Below are positions 42,873-53,113 of a stretch of 64,000 nucleotides of DNA, piece after piece; position 1 is the stretch's first letter; each line of letters opens with the position of its first letter. Origin of the DNA: Pelagibacteraceae bacterium AG-414-M23 (lineage in GTDB: Bacteria; Pseudomonadota; Alphaproteobacteria; Pelagibacterales; Pelagibacteraceae); contig QCLN01000005.1 of assembly GCA_003214525.1 (NCBI GenBank), positions 18,186-82,185 of the forward strand, in the 5' to 3' direction. The notes beneath the pieces were generated by a model, which worked only from the letters and a program-made list of their open reading frames with translations, ran no database searches and was not told where the DNA came from. The translations under genes were made by a program, and so were the position numbers.

Positions 42873-43508
42873 ATGAATCAGTTTCCAAATAAAATACCTG
42901 TTTTTCCATTATCCAATTTCATAGTTTTTCCAAACACAACAGTTCCATTAAACATATTTGAGCCTAGATATTTAAAAATGACCGAAGATGCTATTGCTAG
43001 CAATAGATTGATTGGAATGATACAACCAAAAAAAATTGGGGACTCAAAAAATCCAGATTTATTCGATGTAGGTTGTATTTGTAAGATAGTTAGTTTTAAT
43101 GAAACAGAAGATGGAAGATATATAATTATTCTTAAAGGACTTAATAGATTTAAAAAAATCAATGAGATTGAAAACAAAAAAATATATAGAGAGCTGAATG
43201 TTGATTACAATTTATATATCAATGATAAAAATTCAGAAAAAGAATATTTTGAATTTTCAAAAATAGAAAAAATTTTAGAAGAATTGAAATTATTATTTAA
43301 AAAACGTGGATACGAAATAAACTGGAATGATCTAGAAGGACAAAGTGTTTATCAAACATTGTCAGCCTTATCAATGGCTTCACCTTTTTCAATTCTTGAA
43401 AAACAAATTCTTTTAGAAACGAAAAATCTTGAAGAAAGACAATTAAAGTTTAAGGAAATATTAAATACTTATAGTTCAGATTTTTCAAATATAAAAACTG
43501 TTCAGTAA
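42873..43508 (+). CDS. LON peptidase substrate-binding (N-terminal) domain protein
   Basis: A 211-residue stand-alone LON N-terminal domain. It starts with the usual IPVFPLSNFIVFPNTTVPLNIFEPRYLKMTEDAI and GMIQP, then VGCICKIVSFNETEDGRYIIILKGLNRFK and a helical C-terminus. There is no ATPase or protease domain, so it is not Lon itself; it may bind unfolded proteins. It overlaps the UbiH-like gene tail to tail by 7 bp. A perfect -10 hexamer seven bases before ATG suggests a leaderless mRNA. Confidence 0.92.
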   Translation: MNQFPNKIPVFPLSNFIVFPNTTVPLNIFEPRYLKMTEDAIASNRLIGMIQPKKIGDSKNPDLFDVGCICKIVSFNETEDGRYIIILKGLNRFKKINEIENKKIYRELNVDYNLYINDKNSEKEYFEFSKIEKILEELKLLFKKRGYEINWNDLEGQSVYQTLSALSMASPFSILEKQILLETKNLEERQLKFKEILNTYSSDFSNIKTVQ

Positions 43509-44605
43509 TTTAAATTTCCTTGATTTGCAAATTTAATTCCTAACTCTTTTAATTTTTGATTTTTGTTAATGAAAGAAAAAATTTTTTCTGAAATATTTTT
43601 AGGAACAAAATTTTTATTATATTTAAAAAACTCATATATGAAATCAATCCCAAATGAAAATATTGAATTATAGCTTTTAGATTTTTTTTCAAATTCCTTG
43701 TAAATACTATTATCAATACTCAATCCTAAATTTATCTTTTGATCTAAAATTTCATTAAATTTAATTATATCCCTAATGGTCATATTAAAACCTTGTCCTG
43801 CTAATGGGTGTATAGAGTGTATTGAATCTCCAAAAAAAAGAACATTTTTATAGTAATATTTTTTAGGTAATTTTAGTTTTAAATTAAAACTTTCAACTTT
43901 CTCATGAGATAGTATTTTATATGATGGATTAAATTTTTTAATTAAATTTAAAATTTCATTTTCTGATATTTTTTCTTTTTTCTTAATTTCAAATGAAAAA
44001 ACAACTGAAGTAGATTTATTTGATAAAGGAAGGAAGGCAATTGGACCGTATTCTGTAAAAATTTGTACTGCTTTATTATTAATAACTTTTGTATGGTTAA
44101 TTATAGTAGTGAATGCTTTGTTATGATAATTTTTATAAATTTTCTTTTTTAAAAATTTTTCTGTTAAAATATTTGAACTTTCACAATTTATAATTAATTG
44201 AAATTTTTTTTGATTTGTCAGTAAAATAAAGTCAGAGTTTTTTTTTAAATATTTAAAAGAGATATACTTATTTGACTGTGCCTTTGATCTAAAAAATGAA
44301 ATTATTTTTTCATATTTTATCATATTTAACAATGGCTTAGAATTTTTTTTAAATAAGATTTTCTCGTTTATTTTATTATTTTTAATTAAAACTTTAATTT
44401 CACTTATAGAATTTGTTTTTTTTGAAATATTTTTATAAAAGCTTGCTAAATATTTTAGGTTATGACCGGTTATACCCAATGATCGTGTTTTAAAATTAGG
44501 TTTAGAAGATTTTAATGAATAAATCTCTGTGTGAAATTTTTTTTTTGATAAAATACAGGCCAAAACCAAGCTGGTAAGATTATTTCCAATTAGGCAAATT
44601 TTCAT
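43502..44605 (-). CDS. UbiH/UbiF-like FAD monooxygenase (divergent nucleotide motif)
   Basis: A protein of about 367 residues of the UbiH/UbiF/VisC ubiquinone hydroxylase group, based on the family hallmark FFGDSIHSIHPLAGQGFNMTIRDI near the C-terminus, which binds FAD. The N-terminal Rossmann motif, usually GGGPAG, is GNNLTS here (ICLIGNNLTSLVLAC), which is unusual. I prefer the ATG at 44605 over the track's TTG at 44626, since it starts the beta strand MKICLIG directly. It probably hydroxylates the quinone ring in ubiquinone synthesis, but the divergent motif leaves some doubt. Confidence 0.78.
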   Translation of the reverse strand: MKICLIGNNLTSLVLACILSKKKFHTEIYSLKSSKPNFKTRSLGITGHNLKYLASFYKNISKKTNSISEIKVLIKNNKINEKILFKKNSKPLLNMIKYEKIISFFRSKAQSNKYISFKYLKKNSDFILLTNQKKFQLIINCESSNILTEKFLKKKIYKNYHNKAFTTIINHTKVINNKAVQIFTEYGPIAFLPLSNKSTSVVFSFEIKKKEKISENEILNLIKKFNPSYKILSHEKVESFNLKLKLPKKYYYKNVLFFGDSIHSIHPLAGQGFNMTIRDIIKFNEILDQKINLGLSIDNSIYKEFEKKSKSYNSIFSFGIDFIYEFFKYNKNFVPKNISEKIFSFINKNQKLKELGIKFANQGNLNY

Positions 44606-44668
44606 AAAATTTTTTAATTTTACCAATAATAATTAAATGGTACAAATCAACTTATTTGATTCATTTTT

Positions 44669-46756
44669 ATGAAATTTGCAAATTTCTTAACAAAAACAAA
44701 AGGATTTTTATTCAGGAGAATGTCTGAATTGCTTGGTTTGTTAATTATATTCCTTTCACTCTCTATACTAATTTCACTAGTTAGTTACTCACCTAATGAT
44801 CCTAATTTTATAATAAGTGAAGCTGATGAAATTCAAAATCTGTTAGGATTTAGAGGAAGTGTTATTTCAGATTTTCTATTTCAATCAATTGGACTAATTT
44901 CTTACTTTATACCATTTACTTTATTTTTCTCAGGAGCCAATATATTCTTAAGCAAAAGACAGATTATATTAATTGATAACTTATTTTTTTGTGTACTTTA
45001 TATAATTTGTGGCTCTCTTTTTTTTGCTTATTTTAAAGATCAATCTTTTTTTCTTACAATAAATGGAAATGGTGGTTTTATTGGATTATTTCTTAAAGAT
45101 AGTTTTATATCTTCAATTTTAGAAACAAACCATAATGTTTCTTATTACACTTTAATTAGTCTTACGTTTTGTCTTTTTTTGATAAGTATTAATTTCAAGA
45201 TATCAAAAATTTTAAATTATATAGGATTTATAAGAAATTTATTTCTATCTAAAAAAAATACAAGCATAAATGAAAATGATAGTGCAATTAATGAAAATAT
45301 AGCGTCTGAAAATTTAAATGAAGATAAGAGAATACAAGATAGTTTACCGTTTGATAAAAAAATTAATATGAATATTAAAAAATTTATTCTTCCAGATTTA
45401 AAATTACTTAAATCTCCATCAAAAAATGAAAAAATAGCAAAAAAGAATGAAGATATAAATGAAGATTTTTTAGAAAAAGTATTAATGGATTTTGGTGTTG
45501 AGGGGAAAATTAAAAAAATAAATTATGGTCCAGTTGTCACTCTAAATGAATTTGAACCAGCCGCAGGGATTAAAGTTTCAAAAATAATAAATTTATCTGA
45601 AGATATAGCAAGAAATACAAGCTCTGAGTCTGCTAGAATTTCCATAATACCTGGCAGTAATACTATTGGTATAGAGCTTCCAAATTTTACAAGAGAGAAT
45701 GTATATCTTAGTGAAGTAATTAAAGATCCTCAATTTAAGAAGAAAGATATAAAACTTCCTATAGCTTTAGGTAAAAGTATTTCAGGAAATCCAATCATTG
45801 GAGATTTAAGTACGATGCCACATCTTTTAATTGCTGGCACAACTGGATCAGGTAAATCTGTATGTATTAATACAATAATATTATCTTTATTATACAGACA
45901 CACACCGGATAAATGTAAGTTTATTCTTATCGATCCAAAAATGTTAGAATTGTCTACTTATGAAGGCATTCCCAATTTACTATGCCCTGTAATTACTGAG
46001 GCAAAAAAAGCAGCATCTGTTTTGGGATGGGTAGTTAAAGAAATGGAAAATAGATACAAACTAATGACTAAAGTTGGTGTGAGAAATATTGACGGATACA
46101 ATTCTAAACATAAAACATTTATGCCTTATATCGTTGTAATAGTTGATGAAATGTCAGACTTAATGTTGGTATCAGGAAAAGATATTGAAAATTATATTCA
46201 AAAACTTTCTCAAATGGCTAGGGCTGCAGGAATACATATTATAATGGCAACTCAAAGACCTAGCGTTGATGTAATCACAGGTACAATTAAAGCTAATTTT
46301 CCAACTAGAATCTCATTTCAAGTATCATCGAAGATAGATAGTAGAACTATTCTTGGTGAACAAGGAGCCGAACAGCTTTTAGGCAAAGGTGATATGCTTT
46401 ATATGTCTTCAGCAAATAAAATTACTAGAATACATGCACCATTTGTTACTGAGGATGAAATAGAAAAAATTAATAATTTTTTAAGATCACAAGCTGAACC
46501 AGATTATGTTGAAGAAATTTTAGAATTTTCTGAAGAAGTAAATAATAATTTAGATAATTCTGAAATGAATGACAAAGATGAGCTTTACCAAAGTGCACTT
46601 AAATTAGTCAAAAGTGAAGGAAAAGCATCAACTTCTTTTTTACAAAGAAAACTTCAAATTGGTTACAATAGAGCTGCAAGAATTATTGATATGATGGAAG
46701 AAAATGGCGAAGTTAGTAAAGCAAATCATGTGGGTAAAAGAGAAATATTAAAATGA
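44669..46756 (+). CDS. ftsK: DNA translocase FtsK
   Basis: FtsK is a membrane-anchored DNA pump at the septum that directs chromosome dimer resolution. It has an N-terminal region with four hydrophobic segments (about 20-180), a short linker, the motor with Walker A GTTGSGKSVCIN and DPKMLELSTYEGIPNLLCPV, Walker B VIVDEMSDLM, and a C-terminal gamma winged helix (DELYQSALKLVKSEGKASTSFLQRK) that reads KOPS. At 695 residues it is short because the linker is brief. The lolA gene overlaps its stop by 4 bp. Confidence 0.95.
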   Translation: MKFANFLTKTKGFLFRRMSELLGLLIIFLSLSILISLVSYSPNDPNFIISEADEIQNLLGFRGSVISDFLFQSIGLISYFIPFTLFFSGANIFLSKRQIILIDNLFFCVLYIICGSLFFAYFKDQSFFLTINGNGGFIGLFLKDSFISSILETNHNVSYYTLISLTFCLFLISINFKISKILNYIGFIRNLFLSKKNTSINENDSAINENIASENLNEDKRIQDSLPFDKKINMNIKKFILPDLKLLKSPSKNEKIAKKNEDINEDFLEKVLMDFGVEGKIKKINYGPVVTLNEFEPAAGIKVSKIINLSEDIARNTSSESARISIIPGSNTIGIELPNFTRENVYLSEVIKDPQFKKKDIKLPIALGKSISGNPIIGDLSTMPHLLIAGTTGSGKSVCINTIILSLLYRHTPDKCKFILIDPKMLELSTYEGIPNLLCPVITEAKKAASVLGWVVKEMENRYKLMTKVGVRNIDGYNSKHKTFMPYIVVIVDEMSDLMLVSGKDIENYIQKLSQMARAAGIHIIMATQRPSVDVITGTIKANFPTRISFQVSSKIDSRTILGEQGAEQLLGKGDMLYMSSANKITRIHAPFVTEDEIEKINNFLRSQAEPDYVEEILEFSEEVNNNLDNSEMNDKDELYQSALKLVKSEGKASTSFLQRKLQIGYNRAARIIDMMEENGEVSKANHVGKREILK

Positions 46757-47304
46757 AAAAAATATCATTTATTTTTATATTTTTTTTTTTTCTTCAAAAT
46801 AATTTGATTGCATCTAATAAAGTAAATATAATTAATAAATTAAATAAAACAGAAAATATAAGTTTTAACTTTATTCAAACTATTAATGGTAAGGATGAAA
46901 AAGGAGAATGTATAATTAAATATCCAAAAAAAATATTTTGTAATTATGATACTAGAAATAATAAAATATTAGTTTCAAACGGTTCAAGTTTAGTTATAAA
47001 AAATGATAGTCAGTATTATCGTTATTCAATAAAAAAAACTCCTTTTGAATTTCTTTTAGATAAAAATTTTTTGATAGATAAAATTAATTCATCAAAAATA
47101 AATGAAATGAAAGGTGAATATTTTTTTTTTCAAATAAATGAAAATAATAACAATATTAATATTTTTTTTAGTAAAAAAAATTATAATTTAGTTGGTTGGC
47201 AAGTTGAAGATATATATCAAAATTTAGCAGTCACATTTATTTTTAATACATCTATTAATAGAAAAATTGATGAAAAATTATTTAAGCTTCCTAAAATTGA
47301 TTAG
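46753..47304 (+). CDS. lolA: Outer-membrane lipoprotein carrier LolA
   Basis: LolA carries lipoproteins across the periplasm. The 183-residue protein has a Sec signal of about 20 residues, then a LolA-like beta-sandwich: ISFNFIQTINGKDEKGECIIKYPKKIFCNYD, KILVSNGSSLVIKN, and PFEFLLDKNFLIDK. It is AT- and Asn/Lys-rich, so similarity is modest, but the ftsK-lolA pairing is common in Alphaproteobacteria. A four-base overlap with ftsK implies coupled translation. LolB is not seen nearby, as is usual in this class. Confidence 0.87.
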   Translation: MKKISFIFIFFFFLQNNLIASNKVNIINKLNKTENISFNFIQTINGKDEKGECIIKYPKKIFCNYDTRNNKILVSNGSSLVIKNDSQYYRYSIKKTPFEFLLDKNFLIDKINSSKINEMKGEYFFFQINENNNNINIFFSKKNYNLVGWQVEDIYQNLAVTFIFNTSINRKIDEKLFKLPKID

Positions 47305-47306
47305 TT

Positions 47307-47807
47307 TTATACTAAGTTAATTGTTTCCTCTTTAAAAATTTTCATTCCTCTATTTAGATAGTTTTTAAGCGCATGCTTATGATCTAATGAGCAAGTATGA
47401 ACCCATACTTTTTTTGAATTAAGTTCAAAACACTTTTTAATAGCTTCAGATAAGAAATATGATCCAAATTTTTTACCAATATAATCATCAAGTATTCCAA
47501 AATATGCAATCTCAGAGCTGCTTGTTGAAAAATCATTAATTACCTCAAAATACCCAACTAATTCTTCATTTAATTTTAGTATGAAAGTATGAACATTTTT
47601 GTTTTCTAAATAAGACATCCATTTCAAATTGTTCCAAACTAACCTATCAACCCATCTATGGTTTTTCCCAACATTTTTATAAAAAAATTTATTTAATTCT
47701 ATGTCTGGAGGATCAACTTTTTTTAAGATTAAATTCTGGTCTGGAGATATAGCTTGATTTAAATTTTTTAAAGAATTTATCTCTAAATAATATCTATGTA
47801 CTTTCAA
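47307..47807 (-). CDS. GNAT family N-acetyltransferase
   Basis: A 166-residue acetyltransferase. The GNAT fold is visible in LNEELVGYFEVIND, SEIAYFGILDDYIGKKFGSYFLSEAIKKCFE (acetyl-CoA binding loop G-x-x-x-G-x-x) and VWVHTCSLDHKHALKNYLNRGMKIFKEE at the end. The substrate is unknown. It lies 2 bp downstream of the HIT gene and ends the his transcription run; it converges on lolA with a 2-bp gap. Confidence 0.88.
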   Translation of the reverse strand: MKVHRYYLEINSLKNLNQAISPDQNLILKKVDPPDIELNKFFYKNVGKNHRWVDRLVWNNLKWMSYLENKNVHTFILKLNEELVGYFEVINDFSTSSSEIAYFGILDDYIGKKFGSYFLSEAIKKCFELNSKKVWVHTCSLDHKHALKNYLNRGMKIFKEETINLV

Positions 47808-47809
47808 GG

Positions 47810-48175
47810 CTATTGAACCATCTTGCCAATTTTTTCCCCTCCAAATAAATGAAAATGTAAATGTGGAACTTCTTGTCCTCCATCTTCACTAATATTTGCA
47901 AGAGCCCTGTATCCTTTGCCAGTATCAACAGAAATTCCTAGTTTTTTTGCAACAGTGTTAATTCCTTTTAGTAATCCGACCATTTCATCTGATGATGCAT
48001 TTTGGCTAAAATCATCTAAATCTTCATATTTTCCTTTTGGAATTACTAATGCATGAATTTTTTTTTGGGGATTTATATCATAAAAAGATAAGACAAATTC
48101 ATCTTCATAAATTTTTTTACAAGGAATCTCTCCCCTTAGAATTTTTGCAAAAATATTATTATCATCGTAACTCAT
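47810..48175 (-). CDS. HIT family nucleotide-binding protein (HinT-like)
   Basis: A 121-residue histidine-triad hydrolase acting on nucleoside phosphoramidates or acyl-nucleotides. The triad PHLHFHLFGG is at 104-113 and the N-terminal IFAKILRGEIPCKKIYEDE at 8-26 is typical. It overlaps hisE by 4 bp; the hisE-HIT pairing occurs in many Alphaproteobacteria. Length is normal. Confidence 0.94.
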   Translation of the reverse strand: MSYDDNNIFAKILRGEIPCKKIYEDEFVLSFYDINPQKKIHALVIPKGKYEDLDDFSQNASSDEMVGLLKGINTVAKKLGISVDTGKGYRALANISEDGGQEVPHLHFHLFGGEKIGKMVQ

Positions 48176-48444
48176 TTTTTTCTTTTATTTAATTCTTCCA
48201 TTACGGCTTCAATTTTAACATCATTTGCTTCTAGATACATAATTAAATGATAAAAGACATCAGCAGCTTCATGTATTTTATTTGAATTTTTATCTACAGC
48301 TTCAATTAGTTCATTTATTTCTTCTAAAACTTTTTCTTTACTTAAAGATTTATTACTTAAAAGTTTATTAGTATAAGATCCATCTACAGGATTATTTTTT
48401 CTGTCTCGTGCAAGTTTAAACAGGCTTTCTAATGTATCTAGCAT
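48172..48444 (-). CDS. hisE: Phosphoribosyl-ATP pyrophosphatase
   Basis: HisE converts phosphoribosyl-ATP to phosphoribosyl-AMP, step 2 of histidine synthesis. The 90-residue helical protein has DGSYTNKLLSNKSLSKEKVLEEINELIEAV and EAADVFYHLIMYLEAN, the metal-binding Glu-rich core. It follows hisF by 1 bp. The HisI partner for step 3 is not in this window. Confidence 0.95.
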   Translation of the reverse strand: MLDTLESLFKLARDRKNNPVDGSYTNKLLSNKSLSKEKVLEEINELIEAVDKNSNKIHEAADVFYHLIMYLEANDVKIEAVMEELNKRKK

Positions 48445-48445
48445 A

Positions 48446-49201
48446 CTAAATCCTAACTGGAATTCCTTTCGAGTTCAAATATTCTTTGGCCTCTTTAACA
48501 GAAAATTTACCGTAGTGAAATATAGATGCAGCCAGAACTGCACTAGCATTTCCGAGTTTAATTCCATCTACTAAGTGATCTAAATTACCTACTCCACCTG
48601 AAGCAATTACTGGAATGTTTACTTTTGATGAAATCTTAGACATTAAATCAATATCATAACCAACCTGAGTTCCATCTCTATCCATTGATGTTACTAATAA
48701 TTCTCCAGCGCCATTGTCTTCCATTTTTTTTGCAAATTCTATTGCATTAATACCTGTATTATTTCTTCCTCCATGAGTAAAAATTTCCCATTGGTCATCG
48801 TTTTTCTTAGCATCTATAGCAACTACAATACATTGAGTACCAAACTTTTTTGAGCTATTTACGACAACTTCAGGATTTTGAACTGCAGCAGTATTTATAG
48901 AAACTTTATCTGCACCGCAGTTAAGTAATTTACTAATGTCATCAATACTTCTGACGCCACCACCAACAGTTAAAGGAACAAAACATTTCTTAGATGTTTT
49001 TTCTACCACATCATAAATTGTATCTCTATTTTCATTTGATGCTGTAATATCCAAAAAACAAATTTCATCTGCTCCTCCATCACTATAAATTTGAGCTTGT
49101 TCAACAGGATCACCCGCATCTTTTAGATCAACAAAGTTTATACCTTTAACAACTCGGCCATTTTTAACATCTAAACAAGGTATTATTCTGTTTTTAAGCA
49201 T
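48446..49201 (-). CDS. hisF: Imidazole glycerol phosphate synthase cyclase subunit HisF
   Basis: HisF forms IGP and AICAR using ammonia from HisH. The 251-residue TIM barrel has [16 protein letters not shown] (catalytic Asp near 11), [17 protein letters not shown] (second Asp near 130), THGGR and ASGGVG. It overlaps hisA by 8 bp. All catalytic residues are in place. Confidence 0.97.
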   Translation of the reverse strand: MLKNRIIPCLDVKNGRVVKGINFVDLKDAGDPVEQAQIYSDGGADEICFLDITASNENRDTIYDVVEKTSKKCFVPLTVGGGVRSIDDISKLLNCGADKVSINTAAVQNPEVVVNSSKKFGTQCIVVAIDAKKNDDQWEIFTHGGRNNTGINAIEFAKKMEDNGAGELLVTSMDRDGTQVGYDIDLMSKISSKVNIPVIASGGVGNLDHLVDGIKLGNASAVLAASIFHYGKFSVKEAKEYLNSKGIPVRI

Positions 49202-49913
49202 CTATTTCTTTCACTAATTTTTCTAATTGAATATCTCCATCGTAAATAGCTTTACCAACTATTATACCTTCAATATTTTTTAAACTCTTTGCTTTTTTAA
49301 TATCATCAATTGAAGAAACGCCACCAGATATAACCACTGGACACTTAGAATTAATAGCAACTTTTTCTGTTTCTTCAAAATTAGGGCTTTGCTTCATTCC
49401 ATCTCTGTTAATGTCTGTATAAATCAATCTGCTTGCACCAAAATCATTAACTTCTTTTAAATAATCTAAAGTAAGTTGATTAGAATTTTCTTTCCAGCCT
49501 GATATTGATAAATATCCATCTTTAGCATCTAAGCCTAAAGCAATTTTACTTGGAAATTTATCGCATGCTTCTTTTAAAAAGTTTTTGTCTTTTATGGCTG
49601 CACTTCCTAAAATTACTTTTTCAACACCAACATCGGTATACTTTTGAATATTTTCAAAACTCCTGATACCTCCACCAATTTCAATATTAAGATCAAATTT
49701 GCTAACTATTTCTTGTATAATATCTAAGTTAACTGTTTCGCCAGTTAAAGCTCCATCTAGATCAACTATATGTATATTTTTGAAACCATGATCTTTATAT
49801 TTTCCAGCTTGTTCAACTGGGGACATTTCATATTCAGTTTTATTATCAAAGTCTCCTTTGACTAACCTAACACATTTTTTATCTTTAATATCTATGGCAG
49901 GGAATATTTTCAT
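49194..49913 (-). CDS. hisA: ProFAR isomerase HisA
   Basis: HisA isomerises ProFAR to PRFAR. The 239-residue TIM barrel has [19 protein letters not shown] (catalytic Asp near 8), [38 protein letters not shown] and [10 protein letters not shown]. It sits between hisH (2-bp gap) and hisF (8-bp overlap). Length is usual. Confidence 0.97.
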   Translation of the reverse strand: MKIFPAIDIKDKKCVRLVKGDFDNKTEYEMSPVEQAGKYKDHGFKNIHIVDLDGALTGETVNLDIIQEIVSKFDLNIEIGGGIRSFENIQKYTDVGVEKVILGSAAIKDKNFLKEACDKFPSKIALGLDAKDGYLSISGWKENSNQLTLDYLKEVNDFGASRLIYTDINRDGMKQSPNFEETEKVAINSKCPVVISGGVSSIDDIKKAKSLKNIEGIIVGKAIYDGDIQLEKLVKEIDA

Positions 49914-49915
49914 TT

Positions 49916-50542
49916 TTATAATTTAATAAAATTTTCAATTATTTTTAATCCAATTTTATCACTTTTTTCAGGATGAAATTGGGTTCCAAATAGATTTTCC
50001 TTTTCAGCTGAACAAACAATGTTTGATGAATAATCAACTGTTGCGGAAATTACATTTTTATCTTCTGGAATAAATTCATAACTGTGTACAAAATACATGT
50101 GAGAATTATTTTCTATATCTTTAAAAATCTTACTTTCTTTAACAATATTTATTTGGTTCCAGCCAATATGAGGAAGTTTATATTTGCCATTTTGATTATC
50201 GATTTTTGATACCTTACCTGATATCCAACCTAAACCTTTGGTTTCTGTTTCCTCATAACCAATATCTGCAAACATTTGTAATCCAACACAAATTCCTAGA
50301 AGAGGTTTTTTGTTATCAATTGCAAACTCATTTAAAGTATGGACTAAACCATTGATGTTGTTTAAAGCATCAACACAGCTCTTGAACGAACCCTGCCCTG
50401 GCAAAACTACTTTATCGCTGGATTTAATCTTGTTTAAATCTGAAGTTACTTTGATATTTACTTTGTCTTTAGCAACTTCCGTAAAAGAATTAATAACAGA
50501 GCTTATGTTGCCCGATTTATAGTCAACAATTGTAATATTCAT
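49916..50542 (-). CDS. hisH: Imidazole glycerol phosphate synthase glutaminase subunit HisH
   Basis: HisH releases ammonia from glutamine for HisF. The 208-residue class I amidotransferase has the oxyanion segment LPGQGSFKSC, the nucleophile Cys in LLGICVGLQMF and the His-Glu pair in GTQFHPEKS. It is 6 bp after hisB. The full triad is present. Confidence 0.97.
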   Translation of the reverse strand: MNITIVDYKSGNISSVINSFTEVAKDKVNIKVTSDLNKIKSSDKVVLPGQGSFKSCVDALNNINGLVHTLNEFAIDNKKPLLGICVGLQMFADIGYEETETKGLGWISGKVSKIDNQNGKYKLPHIGWNQINIVKESKIFKDIENNSHMYFVHSYEFIPEDKNVISATVDYSSNIVCSAEKENLFGTQFHPEKSDKIGLKIIENFIKL

Positions 50543-50548
50543 TAAACT

Positions 50549-51139
50549 TTATAATGAGCCTTTAGTAGATGGTATAACGTTTTTGTTTCTTGGATCTATT
50601 TCTAAAGCAGTTCTCAACGTTCTAGCTAATCCTTTAAAACAAGATTCAATTATATGATGACTATTATCACCATAAATATTTTCTATGTGAAGAGTAACAC
50701 CTGCAGCTTGTGAGAAAGCTTGGAACCATTCTTTAAATAGTTCAGTGTCCATTTCTCCTAGTTTCTCAACTTTTAAATTAACATTCCAAATTAAGTAGGG
50801 TCTATTAGATACATCAATAGCTACTCTGGAAAGCGTTTCATCCATAGGGATCAATGCATGAGAGTATCTTTTAATTCCTTTAAACTTATTAGATGCTTTT
50901 TTTAAACACTCCCCAATAGCAATACCTGTATCTTCCGTTGTATGATGAAGGTCTATGTGAGTATCACCTTTTGCTTTTACATTTAAATCAATTAAAGAAT
51001 GTTTGGATAATTGTTCAAGCATATGATTTAAAAATCCTATACCAGTATCAATTTTATATTTTCCCTTGCCATCAATATTTACTTCAACATTAATTGATGT
51101 CTCTTTTGTTTTTCTACTAATTTTAGCTTTTCTTTTCAT
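50549..51139 (-). CDS. hisB: Imidazoleglycerol-phosphate dehydratase
   Basis: HisB dehydrates IGP to imidazole acetol phosphate. The 196-residue monofunctional form has [30 protein letters not shown] (metal-binding His-His and Glu) and [19 protein letters not shown]. No phosphatase domain is fused. It begins the minus-strand hisB-H-A-F-E-HIT-GNAT run and is divergent from hslV with a 91-bp gap. Confidence 0.97.
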   Translation of the reverse strand: MKRKAKISRKTKETSINVEVNIDGKGKYKIDTGIGFLNHMLEQLSKHSLIDLNVKAKGDTHIDLHHTTEDTGIAIGECLKKASNKFKGIKRYSHALIPMDETLSRVAIDVSNRPYLIWNVNLKVEKLGEMDTELFKEWFQAFSQAAGVTLHIENIYGDNSHHIIESCFKGLARTLRTALEIDPRNKNVIPSTKGSL

Positions 51140-51195
51140 TATAAAATATACGTATATATAGATTATTTGCTTATATCAATATTTGTAATTTGGTA

Positions 51196-51225
51196 CTTGA
51201 ACTATAAAAAATAGTATCCACTTAA
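51196..51225 (+). promoter_or_regulatory. Putative heat-shock (RpoH-type) promoter of hslVU
   Basis: CTTGAA at 51196-51201 is a perfect RpoH -35 core. TTGAAC is followed by 14 bases, TCCACTTA, 6 bases, then the hslV ATG. The hspQ upstream region has the same spacing and the same TCCA core. hslVU is part of the heat-shock regulon in many bacteria. A start at the normal distance would make the mRNA nearly leaderless. Confidence 0.45.
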
Positions 51226-51230
51226 GAGTT

Positions 51231-51746
51231 ATGACAACGATAGCCTTAGTTAGAAAAAATAATCAAGTGGTTGTGGCTAGTGACGGCCAAGTTAGTATGG
51301 GAAATACTGTAATTAAAAAAACTGCAAATAAGGTTAGAAAAATTGAGAAAAGAAATGTGATCGCTGGTTTTGCCGGTTCTACCGCTGATGCTTTAACATT
51401 ATTCGAAAGATTAGAATCTAAATTAGAAAAACACGCAGGAAATTTATCTAGATCAGCTGTTGAACTTGCGAAAGATTGGAGGACAGATAAATATCTAAGA
51501 AGATTGGAAGCATTAATGGCTGTAGCTGATAAAGAAAAAAGTTTTATAATTTCAGGAACAGGCGATGTTTTAGAACCAGAGGGAGATGTTATTGGAATTG
51601 GTTCGGGGGGAAATTATGCTTTAGCAGCCGCAAAAGTACTAATGAGCTCTGATATGTCTGCTGAAGAAATTGCAAAAAAAGCAGTTGAAACAGCTGCTGA
51701 AATCTGTGTCTTTACAAATAACAATATTTCAACTGAAAAAATATAA
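51231..51746 (+). CDS. hslV: ATP-dependent protease peptidase subunit HslV
   Basis: HslV is the proteasome-like peptidase that forms a double hexamer with HslU. The 171-residue protein begins [10 protein letters not shown], so the nucleophile Thr becomes N-terminal after Met removal. Other blocks are [41 protein letters not shown] and [15 protein letters not shown]. The stop overlaps the hslU start by 1 bp. The upstream sequence has an RpoH-like promoter. Confidence 0.97.
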   Translation: MTTIALVRKNNQVVVASDGQVSMGNTVIKKTANKVRKIEKRNVIAGFAGSTADALTLFERLESKLEKHAGNLSRSAVELAKDWRTDKYLRRLEALMAVADKEKSFIISGTGDVLEPEGDVIGIGSGGNYALAAAKVLMSSDMSAEEIAKKAVETAAEICVFTNNNISTEKI

Positions 51747-53113
51747 TGGACAAATCAAACGTTACAACACTAATCCCAAAGGATAAAAAAGGAAACAAAA
51801 ACAATCTTTCAAATTCTTTATCTCCAAGAGAAATTGTTTCTGAACTTGATAGATTTGTCGTGGGACAAGATAAAGCTAAGAGAGCTGTTGCAATTGCACT
51901 AAGAAATAGATGGAGAAGACAAGCTATTGAAGGTGAAATGAAAGATGAAGTTCTTCCAAAAAATATACTTATGATGGGGCCAACAGGAGTTGGCAAAACA
52001 GAAATTTCTAGAAGATTGTCAAAGTTAGCTGAAGCGCCTTTTGTTAAAGTTGAAGCGACTAGGTTTACAGAAGTTGGTTATGTTGGAAGGGATGTTGAAC
52101 AAATAATCAGAGATTTAATTGAAATTGCAATATCAATGGAGAGATCAAAAAAAAGAAAAGAAGTACATGCTAAAGCTCAAAAACTTGCTGAGGAAAGAGT
52201 TCTAGACGCTTTGGTAGGAAATAATGCAAGTGTCGCAACAAGAGAAAGTTTTAGAAAAAGATTAAGAAATGGAGATCTAGATGACAATGAGATAGAAGTT
52301 GCAATTAGCGAGAATAGTCAAATGCCATCTTTTGAAATTCCAGGAATGCCTGGAGCAAATATTGGCATGATAAATATTTCTGATGCCCTAGGAAAATCTT
52401 TAGGACAAAAACCAAAAAAGAAAAAAATGTCAGTAAAAGAATCTCATGAAATATTAATTAACGAAGAATCTGACAAACTTATTGAAGAAGATAAAATTAT
52501 TAAATCAGCTAAGGACTCAACTGAAAATAATGGAATAGTATTTCTTGATGAAATAGATAAAATTTCGGCAAGAACAGATAGAGTTGGAGGAGATGTATCT
52601 CGAGAAGGTGTTCAAAGAGATCTTCTTCCACTTATTGAAGGTACAACGGTCAATACAAAATATGGTCCTATAAAAACTGACCACGTTTTATTTATTGCAT
52701 CTGGTGCTTTTCAACTTGCTAAACCATCTGATTTACTACCAGAGTTACAAGGAAGATTGCCAATTAGAGTAGAGCTAGATGCACTTAATAGTGAAGACTT
52801 TAAAAGAATTTTAAAAGAGCCAGATAACAGCTTAATAAAGCAATACAAAGCATTGTTAAAAACTGAAAATGTAGAACTTGAATTTAGTGATGATGGTATT
52901 GATTTGATTGCAAATATTGCAAACGAAGTAAACAATACTGTTGAAAATATTGGAGCAAGAAGACTTCACACAATTATAGAAAGAATTTTAGATGAAATTA
53001 GTTTCACAGCATCAGATAAATCTGGTGAAACTGTATCTGTAGACTCTGATTATATTAAAAAACACATCGGGGAACTTGTTAAGGATACAGATTTATCAAA
53101 ATTTATTTTATAA
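51746..53113 (+). CDS. hslU: ATP-dependent protease ATPase subunit HslU
   Basis: HslU unfolds substrates and feeds them to HslV. The 455-residue AAA+ protein has [27 protein letters not shown], Walker [11 protein letters not shown], the pore VGYVGRDVE, the I-domain insertion (about 140-240), Walker [27 protein letters not shown] and sensor GARRLHT. The C-terminal tail that inserts into HslV is present (SKFIL). It overlaps the next gene tail to tail by 11 bp. Confidence 0.97.
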   Translation: MDKSNVTTLIPKDKKGNKNNLSNSLSPREIVSELDRFVVGQDKAKRAVAIALRNRWRRQAIEGEMKDEVLPKNILMMGPTGVGKTEISRRLSKLAEAPFVKVEATRFTEVGYVGRDVEQIIRDLIEIAISMERSKKRKEVHAKAQKLAEERVLDALVGNNASVATRESFRKRLRNGDLDDNEIEVAISENSQMPSFEIPGMPGANIGMINISDALGKSLGQKPKKKKMSVKESHEILINEESDKLIEEDKIIKSAKDSTENNGIVFLDEIDKISARTDRVGGDVSREGVQRDLLPLIEGTTVNTKYGPIKTDHVLFIASGAFQLAKPSDLLPELQGRLPIRVELDALNSEDFKRILKEPDNSLIKQYKALLKTENVELEFSDDGIDLIANIANEVNNTVENIGARRLHTIIERILDEISFTASDKSGETVSVDSDYIKKHIGELVKDTDLSKFIL

